In this document: positions 18,867 through 32,052 of the stretch, one piece after another
Layout: each line of letters opens with the position of its first letter
How positions within the stretch are numbered: position 1 is the stretch's first letter
NCBI RefSeq assembly: GCF_017591435.1
Contig: NC_059303.1
Span: 10,190,360-10,254,359, forward strand
Source: Portunus trituberculatus
Lineage: Eukaryota > Arthropoda > Malacostraca > Decapoda > Portunidae
Reading direction: 5' to 3'
DNA: 64,000 bases
The notes under the pieces: generated by a model
Seen by the model: only the letters and a program-made list of their open reading frames with translations
Databases searched by the model: none
Told to the model about the DNA's origin: nothing
Made by a program: the position numbers and the translations under genes

Positions 18867-19680
18867 AATTTTCTAAAAAAAAAAAAAAATATTTCAGCTA
18901 AACATCCGCAGGTACTTAGATTAGACCTCGTTGAGATAATTAAGATTCGAGCACTGTCCGCACGTGGAGGTAAGCTGAGTAACAAAGATAGAGAAAGGAA
19001 AGAGAAAGAGAGAAGAGCCAACAGGGGAGGAAATCACCCGTATCAGTTCATTCAGCCCTCGATGATTACACGCCATAATTCAAACTTCTTATCATCCCTC
19101 CCTTCCTCCTCCCGCCCTTCCTCGCTACCTTCCTCTGCAGCCCTGCGCCACCCTCCCCTGATGCTACGCGTGCCCCTCCGCTGGGCTTGCACTACTCCTA
19201 TGTCCGTGTGTGAGTAAAGGTAGAGATAAATAAATAAATAAATAAATGCATATATAAATAATGTGACTATAGATACCGTATTAATTGCATTTCCTTAATA
19301 GAACCGAAAAAAAAATCAAATGAAGGGATTGTAGTATTTACCTTCCATAATTTGAGATAAAACAATACTTACAATAAGGGAACGGAAAATAACAACTATA
19401 TAAAAAAATGTATTACTGAATATTCAAAATTCACTAAGGCAGTCATTACTGTGTGAATGTGGCGGGGTTACATTCGTAAAGGCCGCATGCAATCACTACT
19501 GTATAGTCAGAACACACAGTCGCATGCATGACATTTGTATGGCTAATGAAATCAAAGATCTTTGTAGTTGTCTGAAGTCACAGCAACTCTCGGATGCAAA
19601 AAAAAAGTTAGCAGCAAAATGTCAAATACTGATAATAAAAAAAGTAAAAATCAGAACATGAAGACGGATAAAAAAAAACA

Positions 19681-19835
19681 TGATAATGTGATAATGATGA
19701 TGATGATAGTCATTGTGGTGGGGATGATATTAATAATGGTAATGATGATGATGGTGATAATGATGATGATGATGATGATAATGATGATGATAATGATGAT
19801 GGTGATGATGATGATGATGATGGTGATGACAGTGC
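19681..19835. repeat. (GAT)n-type trinucleotide array
   Basis: GAT/AAT/GGT units. The Met- and Ile-rich open frame over it is a repeat translation. Confidence 0.93.
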
Positions 19836-19879
19836 ATGGTGGTGGTCTTGATAAAGAATAAGAATGAATATATGAAAGG

Positions 19880-20120
19880 ACACGAGTCTAGCGAGGCTGC
19901 TGCAGATGAAGAAGAGAAAGAAAGGTAAGAGGAGGAAGAACAAACAGAAAAAAGAGCAACACGAACTAAAGGAGGAAAAACTGGACAGGAGACGGACTCA
20001 GAGAAAAGTTCAACGAGCTTAAAGTGGAAGAAGAGAAAGACCATAAGGTGAGGGACAATAAGGAGGAAAGGAGAGTGGGAGGGAAGGCATGAGAGTGGGA
20101 GAAGGGAGGCAACTTGTGGT
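19880..20120. other. Purine-rich block (plus strand) in the Antp intron
   Basis: About 240 bases are strongly A+G-biased (GAAGAAG, GAGGAAG) without an exact repeat unit. Open frames on the opposite strand are Ser/Leu/Phe-rich for this reason. Confidence 0.6.
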
Positions 20121-20439
20121 GGGAGATACAATTATGTGTTATGTTGTAAAAAAAGGTCGCACCCAAAACCAGTAGCCGGGCCGTTCCTGAGTTAAGTGAC
20201 TGTCGTTTCCTGGCTCCTCCCAGTCCGCCTCCTTCGCCTGCCTCGCCTGCAGTATTTATGCCAAAACATTAAGAAAATATATACCTAAAGGTCTTAATAA
20301 TGGCGAGTCATCAAAATTAAGTGATGCGTAAAAAATCTTTAAGTCTCATAATATTGTGGGCATGTCGAGTTAGATAAAGTACAGACTGGAACTTGGCTTT
20401 GTTTTATTGGCAAATAATTTTAAGTAGCAAGACAAGCGC

Positions 20440-20830
20440 AAGAGGTAAGATTCAAAAGAATTATGGAAAGCCAAGGTAATAATTCCACACCACCATCACC
20501 TGCCATCAAGTAATCAAAAGCGGCAGCATAATGAACAAATGCCGTAGTAATGACGCATGTACTTAGCGATAACAACCCTTGCTCGGTGCAGACAAAACCT
20601 GTCGGGCCACGAGTGCCTCCCGCCAAACCAGCTATTAATAAAAGGGAATTAGCGTGACTGATGACTCCAGCCAGGCCGACAGCTGTCAGAATTAAGCGAT
20701 GCACACCCAAAAATCACTGGACAACACAGACATCAATTACATTAAGCTTCATTAAAGACACATTGGCCTCCACCTGTCACTGGCATGGTCGTGTGTCGCC
20801 CGCTGACTGACAACACCAACAAAGGGATGC
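20440..20830. promoter_or_regulatory. Candidate regulatory island in the Antp intron (clustered TAAT sites)
   Basis: This is a complex sequence with many homeodomain-type cores: TAATAATTCC, AGTAATCAAAA, CATAATGAA, AGTAATGAC, CTATTAATAAAA, GGAATTAGC, AGAATTAAGC and CAATTACATTAAG. It has no microsatellite content and is GC-richer than its surroundings. A 96-codon minus-strand frame (20420-20710) overlaps it but matches no family I know. The enhancer role is inference. Confidence 0.28.
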
Positions 20831-21164
20831 AGGGAGCCGCGCCGCTCTGCCCACCACCAATACCTCTTAATGACTGCACACATTCGGCCAAATTAATTCT
20901 TACTATTACTCATTTTCCTGCTCACTTCAGTTTGAGCTACAGTTGCGTGGCAATTACTTACTTTGTATAACTCTTCAGTTTACTTTAATAAATTTGCTGA
21001 GCCCCCAACGGTCACTGACCGCTTCTCGATTTAAGAATTTTTACTTATCTTTTTATCTATTTGTCGTTATTTTCTTGTCTTCTTTTGTCACTAGACAGCA
21101 AAAAATTGAGGTAAAATATATAGTTTCATAATGACGTCATAGATATATCTTATAATTATATTGA

Positions 21165-21168
21165 TGAT

Positions 21169-21244
<76 letters not shown>

Positions 21245-21916
21245 CAAACAAAGCTAAAGAAAGGCTATCAATATGACACCAAAATTTATCAACATTATTT
21301 TCATTGTAATAATAATATTATATTTATGATAACTACTACTATTGCTATTACTACTACTACTACTTCTGCTACTACTACTATTACTATTAGTACTACTACT
21401 ATTACTACTACTACTACTACTGCTAGTACTACTATTACTACTACTACTACTCTGCTACTACCACCACTACTACCACCACTGCTGCTGCCACTGCTGCCAC
21501 CACCACCACCACCACCACTACCACCACCACCACTGCACCACCACTACACCACCACCACCACCACCACCTGCACTGCTGCTGCCACCACCACCACCACCAC
21601 CACCACCACTACTGCTGCTGCTGCCACCACCACCACCACCACCACCACTCATTCTGCCTCCACCACCACCACCACTACTACCACCACTACTACTACTACT
21701 ACCAGTAGTAGTTCCACTCTGCCACTGCCACCACTACTACTACTACTACTACTACTAGTAATAGTTCTACTTCTGCCTCTGCTACTACTACTACTACTAC
21801 TACTACTACTAGTAGTTCTACTTCTGCCTCTGCTACTACTACTACTACTACTACTAATAATAATAATAATAAAAATAATAACAATAATGATAAAAATATT
21901 ATTTTGTTATATCATT

Positions 21917-21960
<44 letters not shown>

Positions 21961-21970
21961 CATTGTTATT
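21165..21970. repeat. 0.8 kb compound trinucleotide array (AAT/ACT/ACC/CTG/ATT)n
   Basis: (AAT)n covers 21170-21242, a unique gap follows to about 21330, (ACT)n/(ACC)n/(CTG)n runs to about 21860, AAT units continue to about 21890 and (ATT)n runs to about 21966. The long Thr, Leu and Pro open frames are repeat products. Confidence 0.95.
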
Positions 21971-23669
21971 AATATCATCATTATCAAGTTATCATCCTCA
22001 CCATCACCATCAGCAGCGCCTCACCGCAATCCACACACATCCATCACCACAGCTACCACGAACCACCTGCACGAGTACTGCACTAAACACCCCGCACCAT
22101 TAATGCAATCAACATATACTACTAGATCACTCAATCACCAAAAGCTGTGTATAGAAAAAAAAAAATAGGTAAATAATAAAATAAACATATATTGCAAGCA
22201 CGTACGCAGGAACACACCTGCGCATGAACCCTCCCCGGCACACCTGCACGTACACCTGATGCCATGCACCACATCAGGCGCACCAAGTCCCCTTCACCCT
22301 CTTCCTCCCAACGACAAAAAAGTGTACCATAATAACTTATCAAAGCGCACGCCACTTCCGTACCTGTCAGGGGAGGAGAGGAAAGACAGTCATTTCAAGT
22401 CCTCATCCTTTCTCTGCGTTCCTGCTATACTCCTTGGTTTTCTTAGTCCCCTTTAGTTTAGTTTTTTTTTTCTTTTTTCCCTTTCAGTTTCCTTTTCGTG
22501 TGCCGTGCTAGCGAGTCGTGAATCACCGTAAAGCCATTGTTTACATCGGTAATTGTTGTGAATCAGCCGTGAATATTGATCGCATCCAGCTAATGACTCG
22601 GTAGCAAATGTCTCGAAGCTTTGTTTTCTTTGTTCAGTGCCTACTCCTCCATATGCCTCACTCCTGTCACTGAAAAATTACCTGGCGTACTGTAAAAAAT
22701 CTTTTCGGAAATGGGAGCTCGGGGTGTATTGTGTTTATCTGGCAGGTGGCTGGCATTCTGGGTCAGCTACCAGTGCGACGAAGAGTTTTTTTTTTTTCCT
22801 TCTTCATCTTCTTCAATAATTCAGGGTTATGGACTGGCGACACGGAAGGCTGTGGTTAGCATGATGTCGGCTCATCCGCCCTGCCTAATAATTACCGCTG
22901 ATGGACTCTGCTTACCAAGAAAATATGGGTCAGAGAAAAAGCCGCAGCTTGAAAAATGGGATCCTCTATTATTTAGGAAGACGCGTGCGAGGAAGCGGTG
23001 TTATTTGAGGTACTTTTGTTCATAGTCGAAGGAAAATGCAGAGCAGGCAGCCCAGCCACACCGCACCCAGGAAACAGGTTTTAAGAAGCGAAAATAGTCT
23101 TGCATCACCTCTTTTTTTTCCTCTCTCACCCTCGAGCACTGTATCGGTAAGCTGCATGCATAAAGGGTCCACGTGTGATGCATAATAAGCCTCGCCTGTG
23201 GTGGAAATAAAGATGAATGCAATATATTCATCGCATTGAGATACCACGGCCCTTCCTGCAAGAGATCCACTGCGGAAAATGCTATAGAAAAAAGAGAAAG
23301 AAAATAATAATAATGTCTGCGTGCATCTTGGGCGAAAAAAATGATACTGGAATGTGATGAATATTCAAGCCCACATGACTACGTGGAATGCAGCTTTTTA
23401 CTGTCACCTTACATAACGTGGATATGCGCGGTACACGTACATTGTGTTTTATGTACCTAGCTTGCTTTTTATCTTTTTTTTTAAAGTTTTCCTTGAATTT
23501 AGTCACTCCCTCAACACTTACTTAGGAAAAATAAATGGATAACTCCACGGAAAATTAAGTAGATTCAAAACCTATTTAGAAACGAGAGCGGAAGATAAAA
23601 TCAAGTAGACAAATAAATATTTTGTCAACAATTACTCAGAGGAAGTAAATATAAGGGAAGATAACGCTT

Positions 23670-23673
<4 letters not shown>

Positions 23674-23764
<91 letters not shown>
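23674..23764. repeat. (GA)n microsatellite
   Basis: About 45 uninterrupted GA units. Confidence 0.95.
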
Positions 23765-23768
<4 letters not shown>

Positions 23769-23917
23769 AAGAATAAGGAATGCAAGTCAGTACTCCGGGC
23801 ACGTTTCTATACATGCCAGCTCCACACGGACGGGCCACTCCCAGGCCGAGCCACCACGCACGTGAATGTACAGGATCCTGAAGGACAATCTACATAAACA
23901 TATTCCAAAACGCAACA

Positions 23918-23918
<1 letters not shown>

Positions 23919-23987
<69 letters not shown>
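23919..23987. repeat. (CA)n microsatellite
   Basis: About 34 uninterrupted CA units. Confidence 0.95.
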
Positions 23988-23989
<2 letters not shown>

Positions 23990-24369
23990 TACACCAGGCA
24001 TATGATCCACAGTCCGGCGTCAGGAGAGTCAGGAGTCAGCAATGCAGTCGTCTGTCAGTCTGTAATCAGAATACCATCTCCAGTCACCCCAAGAGGAGCG
24101 TCATGCCGCTACCAAGATAAACGGAAGATCATTCTTTTCGGTGTAGGGTGTTGGGGGTTGCTGTGTAGGTATGTGTACCTCCGACGTGCCCCCATCCTAC
24201 ACCCAGATGGATCTTCCCCTTACCACCCCTACTCCTCCTTCTCCTTCTGCTCCTCCTCCTCTTCTTACCCTTCCTCCCTTTCCCCTAACATCTCGTCTTC
24301 TGTTCCCACTGCGGTTGTCTCCTTCGCTCGTCATGACTATCTTTTATTTTTCCTCCTTCTGTGTTTGTA

Positions 24370-24471
<102 letters not shown>

Positions 24472-25309
24472 CCCTCTTCTTTTCCCTACCAAGCCCTGAA
24501 ACATAACCCAAACCCCACATCCCTCACCCTCCTCTGCCAAGAGTGCTACGCCTAATATACACTGTGTCTCTGTAAAAGAAATGTTGGCATACGTCATACA
24601 GGCAATGTTTACTACTAGGTCGAGGCAAATACATATGTAGCTTGACTGTTGAGGGAGAGAGTGTAATTTTTCCTCCCATGTAACGCAGGGAGAAGGGCGG
24701 ACACGAGGGCGGCTACATTACTTTGGTTATAAGACAAACATGAAAACGAGCACGCACCTCAAGACCCTTGTTCGATCTGCAGTAGCGAGGAATGTGCGGC
24801 CACTAACTCCTTAATGCCACACTCCATTGTTTTCTTTGCCACCTAAGTTACTGATTGCAAATTCACTTGTGGTAATGTGTCGACACTTCAGCGCAATAGG
24901 AAAGACATAGTCGATAGCTGATGAAAATTTACGAGTATAACAATATCTATCTATATCTACCAAACAATTATTATTTGGTTTCACACATCCACACCCACAA
25001 CCGACCGACCAACCAACCAACCAACCAACCCCTTACCTCCACCAAACACACACAGGAAGTGGCATTTCATTGCATGAAGTACATTTTGGAATCACACACA
25101 CTTTTTTATAAGATAAAAACATCATTAATAAGATTTAGAAAAGAAACAGTGCGTATAGAATATCTATGAGCCAAATTTAGTTGCTGTGAATAATCAATAA
25201 AAAATATATAAGGGGATAATGTCATAAAACAACACACTTGGTGAAAATTAAACTTAAATTATAAATATTACAGTCACAGACAACCCATAATTATAGTTAA
25301 AATGCACAA

Positions 25310-25645
<336 letters not shown>

Positions 25646-27500
25646 TATCTAATGCATGTTATAAAAGCTCCTTCATGGAGTCATTTGTTTGTCATTTTTA
25701 GAAATGACGGTTTGTAAGTTAATGAGCAAATTTGCATTACATAAAAACAAAGACTTTTGGCACAATTCATTTCATCACCACCACTAGTGACAGAGATGGC
25801 AAATATTGTCGCACAGTTGTTTTGTACGTACAGCAAAACGCAGCTATTAACGCAATAATGGAGTTAACAATAGTCTTCCATTTGCCTGAAAAAAAAACTA
25901 ACTTTTCTTCATTACATCATAGGTACAATATTTTTTTTAACTTTGTTTCCGAACCAATGTATCCTTCATGATCACACATGCAGACTCTTAATCACAAATA
26001 CAAATACAGATTTTTTTTTTTTTTCGAGACGGCTTCCTCTTCCTGCGGGCCGGTGTGTCACTTCTACCAGGCGGGTAAGATGGGCATTAGTCGCCTTGTC
26101 CGAATGCCGTGCGATTCTGTTCTCGGCCGGAGGAATCTAGGGTGCATTTCGAGAGTGAATCGAGTAGGTAGGGACTATGGCAGGTGAAACGGCTCCCAAG
26201 GTCGCGCCCTTAGGTGAAGGTGGTCTGTGGGGTCTGAGAGGAAGGTTTTACGATGAAAAGTGAAACCGTAGTTTGGTCCTCAAACAGAATAAACCGCTTT
26301 TACCAAGGGAGACAGCGGAGGGGGTGAAGATGGGGGGACAGTGAGGGTGAAAGGGTGGCTGGGGGGTGCAGGAAGTGTGTGGGGGTACGAGTTGTCAGAT
26401 TCGGACGAAAATATGACTTAAATAGTAGTTCTTATAAAGCACTATTTCTACCTGTTTCAAGAAGCGTGCTACCTAACCCTTAATATTGCCTGTATGATGA
26501 AAAAGTCCCCCTTCCACTACCTCCCCGGATAAGATAGAAAACAGCTAAGAAGCGGCTGAGACTTGGGTGTAGCTTTCCCTCTGTCCCAGAATACACCATG
26601 ACGGTGATTGAGTGCGCGGTGCCGGGACTCTTTTGTCACCGTCAGGACCTTACATGACGTCATCGCTAAACCAAAATGGCGCTCGTCAAGAAGGTGGTTA
26701 GTAAACAAAATGGCTGTCTATAGTTCGTTGAAGATTATCACCTCATCACCTTAACATAATTAACAAGATAAGACAGTGGCAAGATATCTGGTATGTGTCA
26801 GGCGACCCAAGTGAGATGACGACGAAGGATGAGAGCGAGAGAAAAGAGTGTGATTTGTGCAGGTTGGGGTCATTACAGGGCTAACTATGATAAGCTACAA
26901 CGAAAGATGGACTGAGTTATGCCTATGTAAGTCAAGTACCTAAGTCAGGCAGGTAAGTACAACACAATGTTCAGGCCTGAAGGGAGTGTCTTCAGGAACT
27001 AGTGTTTTATCAGGATTCCACTGGTCCCTGCTTAATCCTTCCCGTCCTGCCATTTTCTCAAAGATCTGATCCGTGTTTCCCATTTTCAATGTTTGGTGTT
27101 CTCAGGAGCCATTTAATTGATAGAGGCGATTCTGAGCGAAAATCAGAGGAAGGGTGTTGCCTATTACATGTCTCGACAAAAGATGAATATAATAAGAACA
27201 TCAACAATAAATAAATACTTTGTGGAACATTATAAAACTACTGACATGAAAAAATAAGATCTTTCAAGGAAACGAAACTGAACTATTCAAAGTTTTCGTT
27301 GAGTTAGATAACAAGTAGCACTAATTTGCTATTCAGGCATAAGAAAGAACAAGAGTTATTCTAGAGTCCTTAACTATAGTAATGGTGTCATGCAAACAGC
27401 CAACCTAAGCATCGAGGCTGAGGACGAGTGTGTCTGGAAGTTGGTGACGAAACAATATGAAACGCACGGAAATTTGTGACGTTTTTACTGGAAAATGATC

Positions 27501-27503
<3 letters not shown>

Positions 27504-27570
<67 letters not shown>
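27504..27570. repeat. (CA)n microsatellite
   Basis: About 33 CA units. Confidence 0.95.
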
Positions 27571-27571
<1 letters not shown>

Positions 27572-27657
27572 TGCTGCAGACTAATAAAAATGATAAAAAG
27601 AAAACGGTATAAAATTATTTCACCATTAGATACTGATATTAATTCCCCATAGTATAT

Positions 27658-27659
<2 letters not shown>

Positions 27660-27737
<78 letters not shown>
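27660..27737. repeat. (GA)n microsatellite
   Basis: About 39 GA units. Confidence 0.95.
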
Positions 27738-27739
<2 letters not shown>

Positions 27740-27920
27740 CTAGTCTTTTTACCCTTACGTTTAGCTCATAATTAATTTCAGCTCACGGCGGACCACGCAG
27801 ATGCTATCAAAGAAAGGACCTAAATTCTTGTTTTCCGTAAAGCAACACCTACTTTCATAATCTTTCACACGAACACCAAAACCCCACGCCGCCTCCGCCA
27901 CGGTCGATAAAGGTGGAGAG

Positions 27921-27921
<1 letters not shown>

Positions 27922-27965
<44 letters not shown>
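27922..27965. repeat. (CA)n microsatellite
   Basis: About 22 CA units. Confidence 0.95.
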
Positions 27966-27967
<2 letters not shown>

Positions 27968-28468
27968 GAAATTCAGTACTTTTTTTTTTTCTCTCTCACC
28001 ATCTCTCTCTTACCGAAGGCTTGATTGTGCTAAAGATACACGAAATATTATCTTGTTACATGTTTCCTCTTCTTTACTTACAACGAAAGCTCCGTCTGGG
28101 AAAAAAAAAATAACAAAGTATTGAAGTTCATGTCGTGGATCGCGGATTGGTGTACTCTTTCTACTCCGCAGGTCACATTCCCCCAACCCCATCCTCCTTG
28201 TCTTCCTAGGGTTACTCCTACTCCCCTTCCTGTATCCCTAGCCCGCCGCCGTCTCCCCCCACAACGTCAGAGTCCCCTTCTCCCCCTCCTCCTCTCCTTT
28301 CCCTCCCCCTTCATCCTCATTCGAAACTGATGACTACAGTAAAAATACAAGAGAGAACGGACTCGCCGCTCTGGTTTCGGACACAGGTAATCGACTATTC
28401 TGTTCGGCCAACACTCATCACTTCTTTCTAATACATTTAGGTTATATATGAATTTTACTGTTTCTTAT

Positions 28469-28470
<2 letters not shown>

Positions 28471-28538
<68 letters not shown>
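28471..28538. repeat. (GT)n microsatellite
   Basis: 34 GT units. Confidence 0.95.
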
Positions 28539-28539
<1 letters not shown>

Positions 28540-29779
28540 GATAGTTATGAGCTATTTTGTCATTATTTTTATTATATATTTGCCATTTTTTATATGGATT
28601 ATAATTATTTTAAGTATTCATCATATGAATTTGATTATTATTTCGTTTTTTATCAATTGTAATGGAACATCACATGACATGGTTCACTTGTCATGATATC
28701 ACACAACTTGGGTAAATACACGAAGAAAATGTGATTCATTGATCCACAATAAATCACCAATATTCATTTAACTTTACAAGGTCTGTTAAAATTAACCAAT
28801 TATAGGGATGTACACAGCGTGCTGTTAAAGCATCGTAACTAATTTGTTGCTGTCCATGTCAAAGGATAGAAAAATATTTATAAACAAATAGATGAATAAT
28901 TAAAACATGAATATGCAATTAGATCCAAGCACTCACGCACGCACATACGCATGCACTCAGGCACACACGCACTCATGCACGCATGCACCCTACCTACACA
29001 CACACTGTCATTCATTGTCATGTAATTCTTTATCTTGTAACGTAAAACATTACAAGAAATGTCCTAATCTTCATCTTTCCTCCAGCCTCGTATTTATATA
29101 TGCAAGAGTGGCATTAGTGAAGCCCGGAGCGCCTTGTTTGACACCACTCCCCATTGACACCGACATCACTCACGACAAAGGTGACTGATTACATAACGTA
29201 GCGGCTTCCTTCCTCACACCTGAATACTCGCCATTACCTGAGCTTTGGCAACACCTTCACTTGTCCTCCCTCACCCGCTTGAAATCTAGCCCCATCCACA
29301 ATCACCACAAGGACAGTAATAATTCCACTATCCCTTCTTCCCTTCAGTCACATAATGTATTATTGAATCTTCTTGTGACATTGTGTTATGAGTATACATT
29401 ATTGTTTTGATGTTACTCCTTACAGTGCTGTGAGTACTAAACCCATGAGGACAGTTCGTACCTCTTTTCCTCCTGATGAAACAGAAGAAACACTTAGACA
29501 GGAGAGAGAATATCGCAGAGGACCGAGGCAGGAAGACAGAGAAGGGTTTGTTATGGAAGAGACAAAAAGAAAGTCAGTGGAAGTGAAGATGATAAAAGAG
29601 AGGGAGAAAGGTAAGGAATGAGGTTTGGAGGTAAGGAGGAGGGATGGGGGGCAAGGACGACAATGAAAAATAAACACGTAGGAAGAGAGAGTGAGAGGCG
29701 GAAGGGAGGAAAGAAACTGGCTAGGGGCAGGAGGGAGTATGCACGGGTGGAGGATCACGTCTGAAATTTTATTAACAGC

Positions 29780-30360
29780 GGCTCATTATTTTTCCCCAGG
29801 AGGCAGCAAGCGGCGGCGCGAGAGGAGTGGCGGCCGTTGTGCTGGACGGAGACTAATATTACACATTTCCCCGGACCGTTTCCACAAGACGCCTGCTAAT
29901 AATCCAAGCCTCGCCCTGAAGGAGACGAATACCATAATGAAAACTCATGTTGTAGCCGCTCCGTCTGCCTTGCCCCCCGTCACTCTCAAGACCCGCTGAC
30001 AAGACCACTCGAGAATCTAATGCCGCTAAGGCCGAGATTCATTCCTCAGTCCAAAGATCTAAGGACTCTCTGAACTTGTGGTCATAAAGCCCGTTGAGTC
30101 TCAGAGACCATCAGCTTTCGCGGGGTCGGGGAGGGAGAGGCAGGGTGGCGGCCGCTCCCAGGTTATGGCCCCAGTTACTGAGGTAATTATTAGCACCTCT
30201 TGGGGATGGAGCACAAGTTTAACACGCCGGACGACAAGAGACCCGTCATGACACCTCAACTTATCTTGCACAAGACACGTGGCGGCTGGTGCGCTATTAA
30301 CAGTTACACACCAAACTGAAGGTATGTGTCCGTTATCCCGGTAATTGACCTTTTATTTAT
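29780..30360. promoter_or_regulatory. Candidate regulatory island in the Antp intron (GC-rich with Hox-type sites)
   Basis: This is a GC-rich, complex, CpG-containing stretch with homeodomain-type cores CTAATATTAC, CTAATAATCC, CCATAATGAA and GGTAATTATTAGC (30183-30194), plus GTCATAAAGC, which resembles a posterior-Hox TTTATGAC site. It contrasts with the AT-rich low-complexity surroundings. Open frames across it have no known domain. The regulatory role is inference. Confidence 0.28.
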
Positions 30361-30861
30361 CTATATTTTTTTAAGGTCAAACTAAAATCAATTCAGCCAC
30401 ACAGGTTTTAAGTGAATATGGGAGGAAAGACTTAGGTTCAGACGTTCCTTATTAATATAGCTAAGAAATAAAATAAAGAAGGTAAAAGTGACGATAAAAG
30501 AAATACAAGTCAGAGGTTTGTGTGGGAAGGTGGCATCGGTAGGCTGTTTACTGCTCTGTAAAACAGCCGGACACGGGTGGTCACTGAGAGGCACATGGCA
30601 GGGCAATAAACACAGAGGGAGAGGAAACCGAAATGACGGAAAGTAAAAGTATGAAACATGGACCTTAATAACTTGAGAAAAAAAAAATCGCATTGATAAG
30701 GCTGGAGAAGATGGAAAATTATTGTAATGCTGCAAATGGAAGCATTCAAATACAGTAACATGTACAGACCTTAATAATTTTGCAATGGCTGATAACTATT
30801 TTGAAGTATGACAAACATATATATAAGGAAAACGCAAGATAACTTAACCACCCACCCACAG

Positions 30862-30863
<2 letters not shown>

Positions 30864-30919
<56 letters not shown>
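30864..30919. repeat. (CA)n microsatellite
   Basis: 28 CA units. Confidence 0.95.
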
Positions 30920-30920
<1 letters not shown>

Positions 30921-31980
30921 ATCCATCACCACCTTAGTGACAGGCTTCCTTCCCGGCCACCCAGCTGGTCATTATCTCCCTCCTGCCTTATCCTCAACGC
31001 CCTCACCCCATCACACCCAGGAGAGAGGCAAAGGGGTGAGGGCAGGTGTTCAAGAGACGCCCTTCAACTCCATTTCTATAAATGTACTGACCTCTTTTCC
31101 TATTCTACTGTTCTTTTCCTTCTAACCTCTCACATCTCTATCGTCACCTATCTCCCGGCCAGCAATCACTTATTCACTGTCACCAACACCACCCCTGCAG
31201 TGTCACAGAACCATAACTCTCACCACTTTCACCACTGTTCACCCAAACGTCACCACTGCCACTTATTTCTTATGTCACAACGCTTACTGCAATACTGTTC
31301 GTGTTACATCTACGTCAGATTATAAGATTGATTTTCACTATACCATCCATAAATGGTGAAATGTATGTATTTTGTAAGTTTTTTTTTCTCTCAAAATGCG
31401 ATAATTTATAAAGAATGAAACTCTAGATAACGAAAAAAAAATGTTAACTATGCATTCAGTAAATGAAAAAAAAAAAAAAAAACGTAATATTTATATTAAT
31501 AATATTTTGGGCTAGGGGAGAAGAAGACGTGCAGAATTGAGAAGAAGGGACCACACAAGTCCCAGCAAGAGGTAATATCCTACAGACGGTAATGATGACA
31601 AAGGGCGCCACCACACACACTCACAATATGCAGGTGAATAATGCCGAGCTCCTCTGCATTTCCTCAGTGGGGCGCCGACCCTCACACGCAAGTAAAAAAA
31701 AATAAAAATAAATCTAACCTTGACTATATCTTATTTATTTTTTTTTTCTTTCTTAGTCCATTTTCCTTTATATAGAGAAGACTATTTTATATGAAGCTTT
31801 GAAAGATAGATAAATAAGAGGCAATTTATATGAACGTCATGCAATTATTAGATAATTCTGTGTAACAAAATAACAAATATTATAGTAAAATCATAAATAT
31901 CAAGCAAAAACAAACATTGGCAATATATGTAGTAGTGATCACCAGCCACCGGGGGATTCAAGTGAAAGAATTAATGGAAT

Positions 31981-31983
<3 letters not shown>

Positions 31984-32049
<66 letters not shown>
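31984..32049. repeat. (GA)n microsatellite
   Basis: 33 GA units. Confidence 0.95.

Positions 32050-32052
<3 letters not shown>

Noticed and set aside
20420..20710. 96-residue minus-strand frame, hydrophobic
   Set aside because: There is no splice or domain support. The underlying DNA is better explained as a TAAT-rich regulatory island.
21161..22168. 335-residue Ile/Thr/Leu-rich frame
   Set aside because: It is a repeat translation of the AAT/ACT/ACC arrays, with a short unique tail lacking any domain.
25010..25030. (CCAA)n run considered as telomere-like
   Set aside because: The arthropod telomere repeat is TTAGG. This is a short CCAA tetranucleotide run.
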